Origin: Cytophagaceae bacterium
GTDB lineage: Bacteria > Bacteroidota > Bacteroidia > Cytophagales > Spirosomataceae
Assembly: GCA_947460975.1 (NCBI GenBank)
Contig: CANHGO010000001.1
Span: forward strand, 124,001 to 188,000
Direction: 5' to 3'
Length of the DNA stretch: 64,000 nucleotides
A program made the translations under genes and the position numbers. The stretch's first letter is position 1. The number at the start of each line of letters is the position of its first letter. Below the pieces are notes generated by a model, which saw only the letters and a list, made by a program, of their open reading frames with translations, ran no database searches and had not been told where the DNA came from. Positions 38,540 through 47,834 of this stretch are shown in pieces.

Positions 38540-38652
38540 AGTACTTTAGAAAAAATATTTTTGATTTGTGGATAAACGGTGAGTACTTTGTGAGGAATGG
38601 TCATAAAAAGTAAATACTTTTTTATCCCATGAACTGAAATCTTTCATGCAAG

Positions 38653-39855
38653 ATGTTTAAAGAAGTTTCCTTGCCGCTAGCTTTTTACAACCGAGACACT
38701 TGGTTGAAAGTTGCTTTTTTTTCAGTTTCAGTCATCATGGCGGCATTTTCACTCTATTTTACAGATGGATTAGTTTCAAAATTAGAGGAGCGTGAAAAGC
38801 AGCAAATCGAGTTATACGCAGAAACGATTCGCTATGTAATGACGAGTGATGAAAATGCAGATATCAATTTCTTTTTTGAACGTATTAAAAAAATCAATGA
38901 AAATAATACCATTCCGGTGATTTGGAAGGATGGTAGTGGGCATTTGAACTCCATTAATATCCCCTTGAACGAATCGTCCACCATGGATGAAAGGCAAATG
39001 GTTTTAAAGTTAAAGCTTCAGGAAATTATCGCTGAAAAAAACAAGCCGATCGAAATGGATATGGGTTTTCAAAAGGAATACATCTACTATGGCAATTCCA
39101 AATTGCTCAAATTGCTGAGGTATTATCCATTGTCCCAACTCACCGTTGTGTTAATCGTGGGCTTTTTAGGCTATATTTTCTTTTCCTATTCAAGGCGAGC
39201 AGAACAGAATAAAGTGTGGGTTGGTTTAGCGAAAGAAACCGCTCACCAATTGGGCACCCCCCTCTCCTCCCTAACCGCTTGGGTCGAAATTTTGCGAAAT
39301 GAGCCGCACATTAATCCTGATATCGTGACTGAATTGGGAAAAGACATTCAGCGTTTGGATACCATCACCACGCGTTTTTCTAATATTGGTTCGATTCCTG
39401 TATTGAAAGAAGAAAATTTATTGGAGTTAATTTCCAGCTTCATCAACTACCTAAAAATACGTATTTCGACCAAAGTGACCATTGACATTCAATCTAGTTT
39501 ATCGCCTAATCAATCGGCCAATATCAACAAATACCTGTTTGAATGGGTGATTGAAAACATTTGTAAAAATGGAGTTGACGCAATGGGAGGAACAGGACAA
39601 ATACACATTCATTTATTTGAGGGAAAGTTAAACCAATTGGTCATCGAAATTTCAGATACCGGAAAGGGAATAAGCCCCAAAAACACCTCAAAAATATTTT
39701 CACCAGGGTTTAGTACCAAGAAACGAGGTTGGGGCCTAGGCCTTACATTAGCCAAACGAATCGTCGAAAATTACCATGAAGGAAAATTAACGTTGAAATC
39801 TACTGAGCTAAATAAAGGAAGTACATTTAGAATCGTATTGCCTAAACCATCATGA
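38653..39855 (+). CDS. Sensor histidine kinase
   Basis: GLAKETAHQLGTPLSSLTAWVEIL H-box; VIENICKNGVDAMGG N-box; VIEISDTGKGISPKNTSKIFSPGFSTKKRGWGLGLTLAKRIVE G/F boxes; two N-terminal TMs. Confidence 0.94.
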   Translation: MFKEVSLPLAFYNRDTWLKVAFFSVSVIMAAFSLYFTDGLVSKLEEREKQQIELYAETIRYVMTSDENADINFFFERIKKINENNTIPVIWKDGSGHLNSINIPLNESSTMDERQMVLKLKLQEIIAEKNKPIEMDMGFQKEYIYYGNSKLLKLLRYYPLSQLTVVLIVGFLGYIFFSYSRRAEQNKVWVGLAKETAHQLGTPLSSLTAWVEILRNEPHINPDIVTELGKDIQRLDTITTRFSNIGSIPVLKEENLLELISSFINYLKIRISTKVTIDIQSSLSPNQSANINKYLFEWVIENICKNGVDAMGGTGQIHIHLFEGKLNQLVIEISDTGKGISPKNTSKIFSPGFSTKKRGWGLGLTLAKRIVENYHEGKLTLKSTELNKGSTFRIVLPKPS

Positions 39856-40781
39856 TGAATTCGCCCAACGTAGTTTTTGGTTCCGCATTAGCGATTATAA
39901 CGATTGGATATCTATTAAAAAGTTTTGGTTTCATCAAAACCAGTGATGGTAAGGCGATTTCAAATTTTTTAATGCACACTACATTTCCGGCTTTGGTATT
40001 TACCACCATGATTAAGGTAGATCTTAGAGCGGAATTAATTTGGATGCCTATTATTTGTGCGGTATTTGGAAGCGTATCCTCCATTTTAGGATTTCTGATT
40101 TTCAAAAAAGAGGATCCTGCATACCGAGGAATTCTGACCATGGGTAGCGCGGGATATAATTTAGGTTTATTCGCCTACCCGCTCATCGAAGGGGTATGGG
40201 GATGGGAAGGTCTTACCTATGCAATCATGTTTGACTTAGGAAATTCGTTCATTAATTTTGTTGTTAATTATGGCATGGGGACCTATTTATCTTCCAAACA
40301 TCAGGATAAAAATCCTGCCAAAGCCATCGCCACAAAAGTATTAACCCTTCCGCCATTTCAAGCCATGGTCCTAGGCTTAACTTGTAATTTGGCCATGATT
40401 AGTCTCCCTGCGATTCCTTTAGATGTGATTGAAACGATTTCAAAAGGCAACAAACCCATGGTATTATTATTAATGGGAATTTATTTTAGCGTCCGTTTGC
40501 CAAAAAAATCTTTTCAAAAAGTGTTCCAAGTACTCGCTTTAAGGTACGTGTTAGGCTTGAGCGTCGGCTTAACTTTTTATTATCTTTTACCATTCAACGA
40601 CGCTTACCGTAATATGCTATTGATTTGTTTAATTCTGCCCGCAGGTATGACACTGATCACCTATTCAGATGAGTTTGATTTCGATACAGGCATAGCGGCC
40701 GCGCTGGTTAATTTTTCCATGCTCATCAGCTTTACGCTCATGTGGCTATTAGTGGGCATTTTCCATATGTCAACGGTTTAA
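39852..40781 (+). CDS. AEC family transporter (auxin-efflux-carrier-like)
   Basis: Multi-pass; KAISNFLMHTTFPALVFTTM; MGSAGYNLGLFAYPLIEGVWG; 4-bp overlap with upstream kinase gene. Confidence 0.85.
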   Translation: MMNSPNVVFGSALAIITIGYLLKSFGFIKTSDGKAISNFLMHTTFPALVFTTMIKVDLRAELIWMPIICAVFGSVSSILGFLIFKKEDPAYRGILTMGSAGYNLGLFAYPLIEGVWGWEGLTYAIMFDLGNSFINFVVNYGMGTYLSSKHQDKNPAKAIATKVLTLPPFQAMVLGLTCNLAMISLPAIPLDVIETISKGNKPMVLLLMGIYFSVRLPKKSFQKVFQVLALRYVLGLSVGLTFYYLLPFNDAYRNMLLICLILPAGMTLITYSDEFDFDTGIAAALVNFSMLISFTLMWLLVGIFHMSTV

Positions 40782-40796
40782 ACCAAATAAAATCGG

Positions 40797-40804
40797 TAAT
40801 TTTG
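40797..40804 (+). promoter_or_regulatory. Bacteroidota -7-like element TAATTTTG upstream of ubiE/menG
   Basis: Exact TAnnTTTG ~52 nt before the ATG. Confidence 0.4.
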
Positions 40805-40855
40805 CACAACAATTATTTCTAATTCAGGTTAGATTAATTTGAACAAAAATAAATT

Positions 40856-41581
40856 ATGGTTGTACCCTACAAAGACCAATCCAAAAGTAAGAAAGAACAA
40901 GTTGCCAACATGTTCAATACGATTTCCCCGCAATATGATTTCTTAAATCATCTATTGAGCGGTGGAATCGACATTATTTGGAGAAAAAAAGCGATAAAAT
41001 TACTTCAAAACAAGGGTATCAAAACCATGTTGGATATTGCCACCGGCACGGGCGACTTTGCCATTGAAGCACTAAAAATTAATCCCGAAAAGATTGTTGG
41101 CGTGGATATATCCGAAGGCATGCTTTTGTTCGGCCAAGAGAAAATCAAGAAAATGGGGTTGGAAAAAACAATCCAATTACAAAAAGGGGATTCGGAAAAA
41201 CTTCCCTTCTCGGACAATAGTTTTGATGCGGTCATCGTTAGTTTTGGAGTAAGGAATTTCGAAAATTTACAAAAAGGATTGACCGACATGTTTCGGGTGA
41301 CCAAACCAGGAGGCTATTGCTTGATTCTTGAATTTTCAAATCCGCGTAAATTTCCAATGAAGCAATTGTATACCTTTTATTCTAAATATTGCCTTCCATT
41401 TTTAGGCAAAATGATTTCTAAGGATCCTTCCGCATATACCTATTTACCAGAATCCGTTAAGGCGTTTCCAGATGGACCAGAATTTATTCAAATATTTAAA
41501 TCCGTAGGTTATTCAGAAACGAATTGGATTCCTATGACGGGTGGAATTTGCTCCATTTATATAGGGCAAAAACAAAAATAA
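40856..41581 (+). CDS. ubiE: Demethylmenaquinone/ubiquinone methyltransferase
   Basis: VANMFNTISPQYDFLNHLLSGGIDIIWRKKAI; LDIATGTGDFAIEA; VSFGVRNFENLQKGLTDMFRVTKPGG. Confidence 0.96.
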   Translation: MVVPYKDQSKSKKEQVANMFNTISPQYDFLNHLLSGGIDIIWRKKAIKLLQNKGIKTMLDIATGTGDFAIEALKINPEKIVGVDISEGMLLFGQEKIKKMGLEKTIQLQKGDSEKLPFSDNSFDAVIVSFGVRNFENLQKGLTDMFRVTKPGGYCLILEFSNPRKFPMKQLYTFYSKYCLPFLGKMISKDPSAYTYLPESVKAFPDGPEFIQIFKSVGYSETNWIPMTGGICSIYIGQKQK

Positions 41582-41583
41582 CA

Positions 41584-42273
41584 TTGAGAAAAACAGGGAT
41601 AATCCTTTGCTGTTTAATATTGGCCCAACTAACCGTTCGGGCTCAGCACAGTAAATATGTACGGATTTTTCATGAATACTACGACGAGAAACCTGTTCAT
41701 TTTGGCTTTCTGTTTGGTTTTGCCTCGACTAATTTTTCAACGAATGGGGATCGTGCTAAATTAGGCGCAGATTCAATCGTACAATCACCCCGTAGCTTTG
41801 GATTTCAGATTGGCGGTCTGGTCAATTATGCCTTTGACAAGCATTTTGAATTAAAAACGGGAATGAACATCGCACTTTATGAAAGGCAAATTTTGTTTCC
41901 ATTGTCACCTCCAAAGCCTGATTTAAATCCATTAACCAGGGAATCCACTTGGCTCGAAATCCCCCTATTAATCAAATACAAGTCAATCAGACGAGAAAAT
42001 CATCGAATGTACGTGATCGGAGGAGTGAAGTTAGGCATAGAGGCCAATGTGAAAAAAAAGAGTTCCGCACTTAGTGCCAATACCTCAGATTTATCGCTAG
42101 AATATGGGTTTGGATTGGAACGTTTTTTTCAATATTTCAAATTCACGCCCGAAATTCGATTCTCACACGGGCTGACTAATTTATATGTTCAGCCTACTAC
42201 CGCGACTAATTCATTTTCTAATATGAATTTTTTAAAATCACATACGGTCAGTCTGATTGTCAATTTCGAATAA
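41584..42273 (+). CDS. porT: PorT family protein (type IX secretion / gliding associated)
   Basis: HEYYDEKPVHFGFLFGFASTNFS, GGLVNYAFDKHFELKTGMNIALYERQILF; follows ubiE. TTG 41584 (MRKTGIILCCLILAQLTVRAQ signal peptide) preferred to track start 41524. Confidence 0.82.
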   Translation: MRKTGIILCCLILAQLTVRAQHSKYVRIFHEYYDEKPVHFGFLFGFASTNFSTNGDRAKLGADSIVQSPRSFGFQIGGLVNYAFDKHFELKTGMNIALYERQILFPLSPPKPDLNPLTRESTWLEIPLLIKYKSIRRENHRMYVIGGVKLGIEANVKKKSSALSANTSDLSLEYGFGLERFFQYFKFTPEIRFSHGLTNLYVQPTTATNSFSNMNFLKSHTVSLIVNFE

Positions 42274-42274
42274 T

Positions 42275-43198
42275 TTACTTGATATTTTTTCTGGCTTTCT
42301 TGGGATCAACGATAGTTTGTAAGCTACTTACGGCAGAAATCCCAAACCAACCTGCTCCTTGTAAAGCTGAATTTGGATTCGTATTTTTAAAGTTAGTCGG
42401 GATGTTTGCTGCTGGCCTTGAAAATAAACCTGCATTATTTAACTCTAAGCGGGCTTGAGAATAAAAATTAAATTGGTCTTCTGAGATCGAATATAGATCT
42501 ACTTTAATCGTATCTTTTTCTTGGTAAAGTTCAGGTGAAATGGATCTTCGGATAGGCAAAATAAACATGAGTCCATCAGCCATGGCTCCTTTTTGAAATG
42601 CGGCATCGTAGAAAAATATTAGGTTTTGACTCCCATTAAACAACTTCCTATTTTTATATGTTTTTACTCGGAAACAATCACCGACCCCAATGGGATCACG
42701 TGCATAGAACTGTGCATCATATCCATTTTTGGGCTTACCATCGGACGCTTGCCTTTGATTAGCTTCATCGAATTGATATAAAATGGAATCAATCGGCGGA
42801 ACACGTCTCATCGTTTCAGAAGCTGTAAAAATTTCATTGGCAGCTTTGACGGTCAATTTATATGTTTTTCCCACTTTTCCGAAAATGTCTGTCGGCGAAT
42901 CAGGAGTCCAAACATATGTACCTGACTCTGTTTTAGATTCTTTGAATAGATATTCTCGCCCTTCATTATCTGAAATTGAAACATTGGCCCCTATAATTTT
43001 GGGGGCGTTTGTATTGTCAAAATAGTCTTGGGATCTAGATAAAACAATTTTTTGAGGTCCTTGCAAATTTGTTAATGTGGCTTCTATAACCATGTAATGA
43101 TCAGAACCAGGCGTATTTAAGGTCACGATGTCCTCACATGAACTCAAGAAGAACCCTAGCATCAAAACAAATAAAAGTGAGGTATTTGCCTTCATCAA
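42275..43198 (-). CDS. DUF4249 domain-containing lipoprotein
   Basis: Lipobox GFFLSSCEDIV; MVIEATLTNLQGPQKIVLSRSQDYFDNTNAPKIIGANVSISDNEGREYLF. Confidence 0.88.
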   Translation of the reverse strand: MMKANTSLLFVLMLGFFLSSCEDIVTLNTPGSDHYMVIEATLTNLQGPQKIVLSRSQDYFDNTNAPKIIGANVSISDNEGREYLFKESKTESGTYVWTPDSPTDIFGKVGKTYKLTVKAANEIFTASETMRRVPPIDSILYQFDEANQRQASDGKPKNGYDAQFYARDPIGVGDCFRVKTYKNRKLFNGSQNLIFFYDAAFQKGAMADGLMFILPIRRSISPELYQEKDTIKVDLYSISEDQFNFYSQARLELNNAGLFSRPAANIPTNFKNTNPNSALQGAGWFGISAVSSLQTIVDPKKARKNIK

Positions 43199-45576
43199 AA
43201 TGAAAAATTATAGGTGACTGCTGGAACAAAAGAACCAATAATAGATAACTGTACCGCCTCTGTTTTCATTGAATTATCTTCGTTTGGCCTGGTATAAATA
43301 GAAAAAGGATTTTTTCGATTGTAGACATTATAAATCGAGAAAACCCATTCAGATGTTCCTTTGCCAAATAACGCTTTTTTATTCTTCTTGGTGGCCGACA
43401 AATCCAATCGATTGTAATCTGGTACCCTAATATTTCCTCGGGTTCCAGGTTGAGTTTGAGGATAAGCAATGCCTTCGTAAATGTATTTTTGTGCAGGAAT
43501 CGAATAAGGAACACCCGTAATATAAGCGAAATTAGCCCCAAAAGACCATTTTTCACTTAGGCTATACTGACCTATTACATTTAAAGTGTGGGTACGGTCA
43601 TATCGATTTGCATACCATACACCATCATTTAATCCTTCAATTTTTCGTTCGGTCCGAGCTAACGTATAGCTAATCCAACCCGTTAATTTACCTACGTTTT
43701 TCTTGACAAAAAACTCAATTCCATAGGCTCTGCCATCTCCAAAAAGTAAGTCTTTTTCAAAATAAGGGTTCAAAAACAAATTAGCTCGATCCGCATAATC
43801 GATTTGATTTTGCATCGCCTTATAATAAACCTCGACAGAAGTTTCATAATTATTTCCGTCAGGCCCTAAATTTTTAAAGAAGCCCATGGCAACTTGGTCA
43901 GCTAACTGGGGTTTTATATTATTGGTCGACGAAGTCCAAACATCCAAAGGAGTAGAAGCTGCCGTATTGGACATCAAATGCACATATTGAGCTAAGCGAT
44001 TGTAACTTGTTTTAAGAGATGCATTTTGGCCTACATTTAAATTCAAGGATAACCTGGGCTCCCAATTTCCGTATGAGGCAACGGTGGTAGTAGGATCCGT
44101 TTTATTGATTTTTAAAATATAGCCTGATGCATTTTCAGTGGAAATAGGCACTTTAACACGGTCATAGTATTCCCCATTCAAACTTTTATAATCATAATAA
44201 GAATAGCGCATTCCGTATTGAACAGAAAAGACAGGTGAGATTTTCAATTCTTGACTAATGTAGGCCGAAGACTCTGTTCCTTTTTTATTCGCTTGACCAA
44301 ATTCCCGTTTCTCCCCAGTGGATGTAGCGATAGCTTTGCCAGGTTTAAACTCGTATGAAAGAATTTGGCCCCCAAAACTAATCGTGTTTGTCGGATTAAC
44401 GTAATAGGTAAAATCTGGCTTAATGCTTAAATTTTCAATGTTGGACGACCATTTAAATGAGTCATTGGGTCTTTTATTTTCGATATCAGAGTCTAATAAA
44501 TAATCATAGTTGCTATAAAAAGCCGTAGCGTTCATAAATAGTTTTTCGGAAAAAACATGATTCCAGCGAGAGGATATAGTTCCATTGCCCCAGTTAAAAC
44601 CAAAACTCGTCCCAAAAACATCTCGCCCAAAGTAACCAGAAAGGAAAACGGTATTTTTAGCATTGATGTTGTAATTAACCTTGGCCGTTAAATCATAAAA
44701 ATTAAAAGAAGCATTTGCATTGTTGCCCGTTAAAAAAGGCTTAGCCAAAATGTCAATATAGGATCTTCTCGCGGCAAAAATGAATGAAGCCTTATCTTTT
44801 ATAATGGGCGCCTCAATGGAAAAACGAGAAAATATAACCCCAATACCTCCATTAACTTCAAGCTTTTTGGAATTACCTTCCTTCATTTTTACGTCCAAAA
44901 TAGAAGAGGCCCTGCCACCATATTGAGCTGGAATACCTCCTTTATAAAGCTTTACATCTTTGACCGCATCCGGATTAAATACGGAGAAAAAACCAAATAA
45001 ATGGGATGAGTTATATACAGGAGCATCATCTAGTAAAACAAGGTTTTGATCTACACCCCCACCACGAACATTAAATCCTGATGCTCCTTCACCTACCGTT
45101 GACACACCCGGTAAAAGCTGAATGGCTCTAACTAAATCGACTTCTCCCAGTAAAGCAGGAATTTTCCTAATGGTTTTAATGTCAATTTTATTCACTGACA
45201 TTTCAATCCCCTTGACATTTTCGTCAATGGCCCTCGTACGAACAACCACCTCATCTAATTCTTTATTTGTTGATTTTAATTCCAAATTAAGTACTTGAGA
45301 CGCTCCTGAAAATAGGACTTTTCGTTCGATTTTTTCGTATCCGGTTGAACTAAAAACCAAGGTATATTCGCCAGGATTTAGGGTAATGCTGTAGAAACCA
45401 TAGGTGTTTGAAGAGTTACCTACTTTCAGTTCCTTTACATATACATTAGCACCAATTAAACCTTCCCCATTCAGGGCATCTTTTAAGTAGCCACTAAGTG
45501 TAGATTTCTGGGCTACAACTAAATTGGAAAAACTTAGGCAAACTATGATGATTAGGGCGCGAATATTCATATTCAT
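43195..45576 (-). CDS. TonB-dependent receptor with carboxypeptidase-like regulatory domain
   Basis: LSGYLKDALNGEGLIGANVYVKELKVGNSSNTYGFYSITL; LLPGVSTVGEGASGFNVRGGGVDQNLVLLDDAPVYNSSHLFGFFSVFNPDAVKDVKLYKGGIPAQYGGRASSILDVKM; start likely ATG 45576 or 45570. Confidence 0.93.
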   Translation of the reverse strand: MNMNIRALIIIVCLSFSNLVVAQKSTLSGYLKDALNGEGLIGANVYVKELKVGNSSNTYGFYSITLNPGEYTLVFSSTGYEKIERKVLFSGASQVLNLELKSTNKELDEVVVRTRAIDENVKGIEMSVNKIDIKTIRKIPALLGEVDLVRAIQLLPGVSTVGEGASGFNVRGGGVDQNLVLLDDAPVYNSSHLFGFFSVFNPDAVKDVKLYKGGIPAQYGGRASSILDVKMKEGNSKKLEVNGGIGVIFSRFSIEAPIIKDKASFIFAARRSYIDILAKPFLTGNNANASFNFYDLTAKVNYNINAKNTVFLSGYFGRDVFGTSFGFNWGNGTISSRWNHVFSEKLFMNATAFYSNYDYLLDSDIENKRPNDSFKWSSNIENLSIKPDFTYYVNPTNTISFGGQILSYEFKPGKAIATSTGEKREFGQANKKGTESSAYISQELKISPVFSVQYGMRYSYYDYKSLNGEYYDRVKVPISTENASGYILKINKTDPTTTVASYGNWEPRLSLNLNVGQNASLKTSYNRLAQYVHLMSNTAASTPLDVWTSSTNNIKPQLADQVAMGFFKNLGPDGNNYETSVEVYYKAMQNQIDYADRANLFLNPYFEKDLLFGDGRAYGIEFFVKKNVGKLTGWISYTLARTERKIEGLNDGVWYANRYDRTHTLNVIGQYSLSEKWSFGANFAYITGVPYSIPAQKYIYEGIAYPQTQPGTRGNIRVPDYNRLDLSATKKNKKALFGKGTSEWVFSIYNVYNRKNPFSIYTRPNEDNSMKTEAVQLSIIGSFVPAVTYNFSF

Positions 45577-45640
45577 AAGCGCAAATTTAAGGCACAATAT
45601 CCAATTCCCATGACCACTCATCACAAAATATAAAAAAATT

Positions 45641-45670
45641 AAATTATCAGTAACATATTACTGATAATTT
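45641..45670. promoter_or_regulatory. Perfect 13-bp inverted repeat aaattatcagtaa-cata-ttactgataattt (putative operator)
   Basis: 45641-45653 and 45658-45670 are exact reverse complements, in the divergent gap upstream of the small HTH gene. Confidence 0.75.
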
Positions 45671-45716
45671 TTTAATACGAGTTAATGCATTATTTTTACC
45701 CATTGAAAAATCGACT

Positions 45717-45929
45717 ATGGATTTAAAAATATTCGGAAAAATAATTAGAGAGAAAAGAAGTACGCTGAGATTAAAGCAGGACGAATTGAGTGAAAAAAGT
45801 GGAGTAGCCATTAAAACCATTCATTCCATTGAGCTAGGAAAAGGTAACCCGTCTATTAAAACTATATTACGATTATTTGACACGTTAGAATTAGATTTCA
45901 TTGTGGTAGCATCGAATGTAAAAAATTAA
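45717..45929 (+). CDS. Small Xre/HipB-like helix-turn-helix regulator
   Basis: GKIIREKRSTLRLKQDELSEKSGVAIKTIHSIELGKGNPSIKTILRLFDTLELDFIV; HTH_3 pattern. Confidence 0.9.
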   Translation: MDLKIFGKIIREKRSTLRLKQDELSEKSGVAIKTIHSIELGKGNPSIKTILRLFDTLELDFIVVASNVKN

Positions 45930-45931
45930 TT

Positions 45932-47833
45932 ATGGAACACGCAATCAGTCACGAGAGAATCCCGACACACATTTTCGCCGATTCAGAAAAAGCATCCAAG
46001 GCAGTTGCCTTAGAAATAGCTGCATTGATCAGGCAAAAAACGAAAGAGAACAAGCCAGCCGTTTTAGGTTTAGCCACGGGTTCATCACCGAAAAAAGTAT
46101 ACCAAGAACTTATTCGGATGCATAAAGAAGAGGGCTTAAGTTTCAAAAATGTAATCACTTTTAATTTAGACGAATACCACCCGATGGAGCCGGATTCTGT
46201 TCAAAGCTATGTCCGATTCATGAAGGAACAACTCTTTGATCAAATTGACATACCGGTAACAAATTACCATTTACCGGATGGGACATTGCCTATCGAAAAA
46301 ATACCAGAGTTCTGTAAAGACTATGAAGATAAGATTGAGAAACTAGGGGGATTGGATTTCCATTTATTAGGCATTGGGCGAAATGGCCACATTGGATTTA
46401 ATGAACCAGGTTCGCTTATTAATTCGAAGACTCGATTAATGACCTTAGACATCAATACTAAAATAGATGCGGCCGTAGATTTTGGTGGATTAGCCAAAGT
46501 TCCCAAAAAGGCGATTACCTTAGGAATTGATAAAATCATGCAGGCCAAACGAATCGTTTTATTGGCCTGGGGTGAACACAAAGCTGAAAGTGTGGCAAGG
46601 GCTGTTGAAGGCCAAGTTACTTCCGACATCCCCGCATCGTATTTACAGCAACACACGAACGCAACCTTTATTTTAGATGAAACGGCAGCTGCTTTATTAA
46701 CGCGGATTAAAACCCCTTGGCTTGTTGACTCAGTGACATGGGATCGAAAAATGATCAAAAAAGCGGTCACTCACTTGTCGTTGCACTTGGAAAAACCGGT
46801 ATTAAAGTTGACCAACAAGGATTACAATGAAAATGGACTATCTGATTTACTTTCCTTATATGGCCAAGCGTATGAAATAAACATTGAAGTATTCAATTAT
46901 TTACAGCACACCATTTCAGGTTGGCCCGGAGGAAAACCAAATGCGGATGATACCAATAGACCGGAAAGAGCTTTTCCTGCTAAGAAAAAGGTCATCATAT
47001 TTTCTCCACATCCGGATGATGACATCATTTCTATGGGTGGTACATTTCAGCGTCTTCAAGACCAAGGTCATGAAGTTCATGTGGCCTATCAAACTACTGG
47101 CAATATTGCCGTGGCCGATGATGAAGCACTTCGTTTCGCAGAATTTGTTGTAGATTTCAATGAAAAATTTGAGAGCCCGAACATCAAAGCCAATAAAATA
47201 TATAAAGATGCCATTCGCTTTTTAAAGAATAAAAAAGATTCCGAATTGGATATCGATGCAGTCCGACAAATTAAAGGATTGATCAGAAAAGGGGAAGCGA
47301 AAAATACTTGTCGGTTTGTAGGGATTAAAAAAGAAAATGCGCATTTCTTGGAGATGCCTTTTTACGAAACAGGTACGATTCGTAAAAAACCATTGGCCGA
47401 GATTGATATTCAATTAATCATCGATTTAATCGAGACTGTTCAGCCACATCAAATTTACGCTGCGGGAGATTTAGCCGATCCACACGGAACACATAAAGTA
47501 TGCTTAGATGCAATTTTTGAGGCTATATCAAGAATCAAGCATCGTGAATACATGAAAAACTGCTGGGTTTGGTTATACAAAGGTGCATGGGCTGAGTGGG
47601 ACATTGACCAAATTGAAATGGCTGTTCCCATGTCACCAGATCAGGTTTTCAAAAAAAGGATGGGTATTTTCAAACATCAATCCCAAAAAGATGGTGTGGT
47701 ATTCCAAGGGGATGACTCCCGTGAATTTTGGCAAAGAGCTGAAGATCGAAATAGAGGAACTGCCCAGATTTACAACAAACTAGGGCTAGCTGAATACGAA
47801 GCTATGGAAGCTTTTGTCCGTTGGAAATTCTAA
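45932..47833 (+). CDS. nagB: Glucosamine-6-phosphate deaminase fused to a C-terminal PIG-L/LmbE deacetylase-like domain
   Basis: N-term VLGLATGSSPKKVYQEL; FNLDEYHPM; LLGIGRNGHIGFNEPGS; C-term KKVIIFSPHPDDDIISMGGTFQRL...AAGDLADPHGTHKVCLDAI. Confidence 0.93.
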   Translation: MEHAISHERIPTHIFADSEKASKAVALEIAALIRQKTKENKPAVLGLATGSSPKKVYQELIRMHKEEGLSFKNVITFNLDEYHPMEPDSVQSYVRFMKEQLFDQIDIPVTNYHLPDGTLPIEKIPEFCKDYEDKIEKLGGLDFHLLGIGRNGHIGFNEPGSLINSKTRLMTLDINTKIDAAVDFGGLAKVPKKAITLGIDKIMQAKRIVLLAWGEHKAESVARAVEGQVTSDIPASYLQQHTNATFILDETAAALLTRIKTPWLVDSVTWDRKMIKKAVTHLSLHLEKPVLKLTNKDYNENGLSDLLSLYGQAYEINIEVFNYLQHTISGWPGGKPNADDTNRPERAFPAKKKVIIFSPHPDDDIISMGGTFQRLQDQGHEVHVAYQTTGNIAVADDEALRFAEFVVDFNEKFESPNIKANKIYKDAIRFLKNKKDSELDIDAVRQIKGLIRKGEAKNTCRFVGIKKENAHFLEMPFYETGTIRKKPLAEIDIQLIIDLIETVQPHQIYAAGDLADPHGTHKVCLDAIFEAISRIKHREYMKNCWVWLYKGAWAEWDIDQIEMAVPMSPDQVFKKRMGIFKHQSQKDGVVFQGDDSREFWQRAEDRNRGTAQIYNKLGLAEYEAMEAFVRWKF

Positions 47834-47834
47834 T

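Noticed and set aside
45717-45929. Toxin-antitoxin antitoxin (HipB)
   Set aside because: HipB-like HTH but no HipA kinase or other toxin beside it; the next gene is nagB-PIG-L, so called a regulator only.
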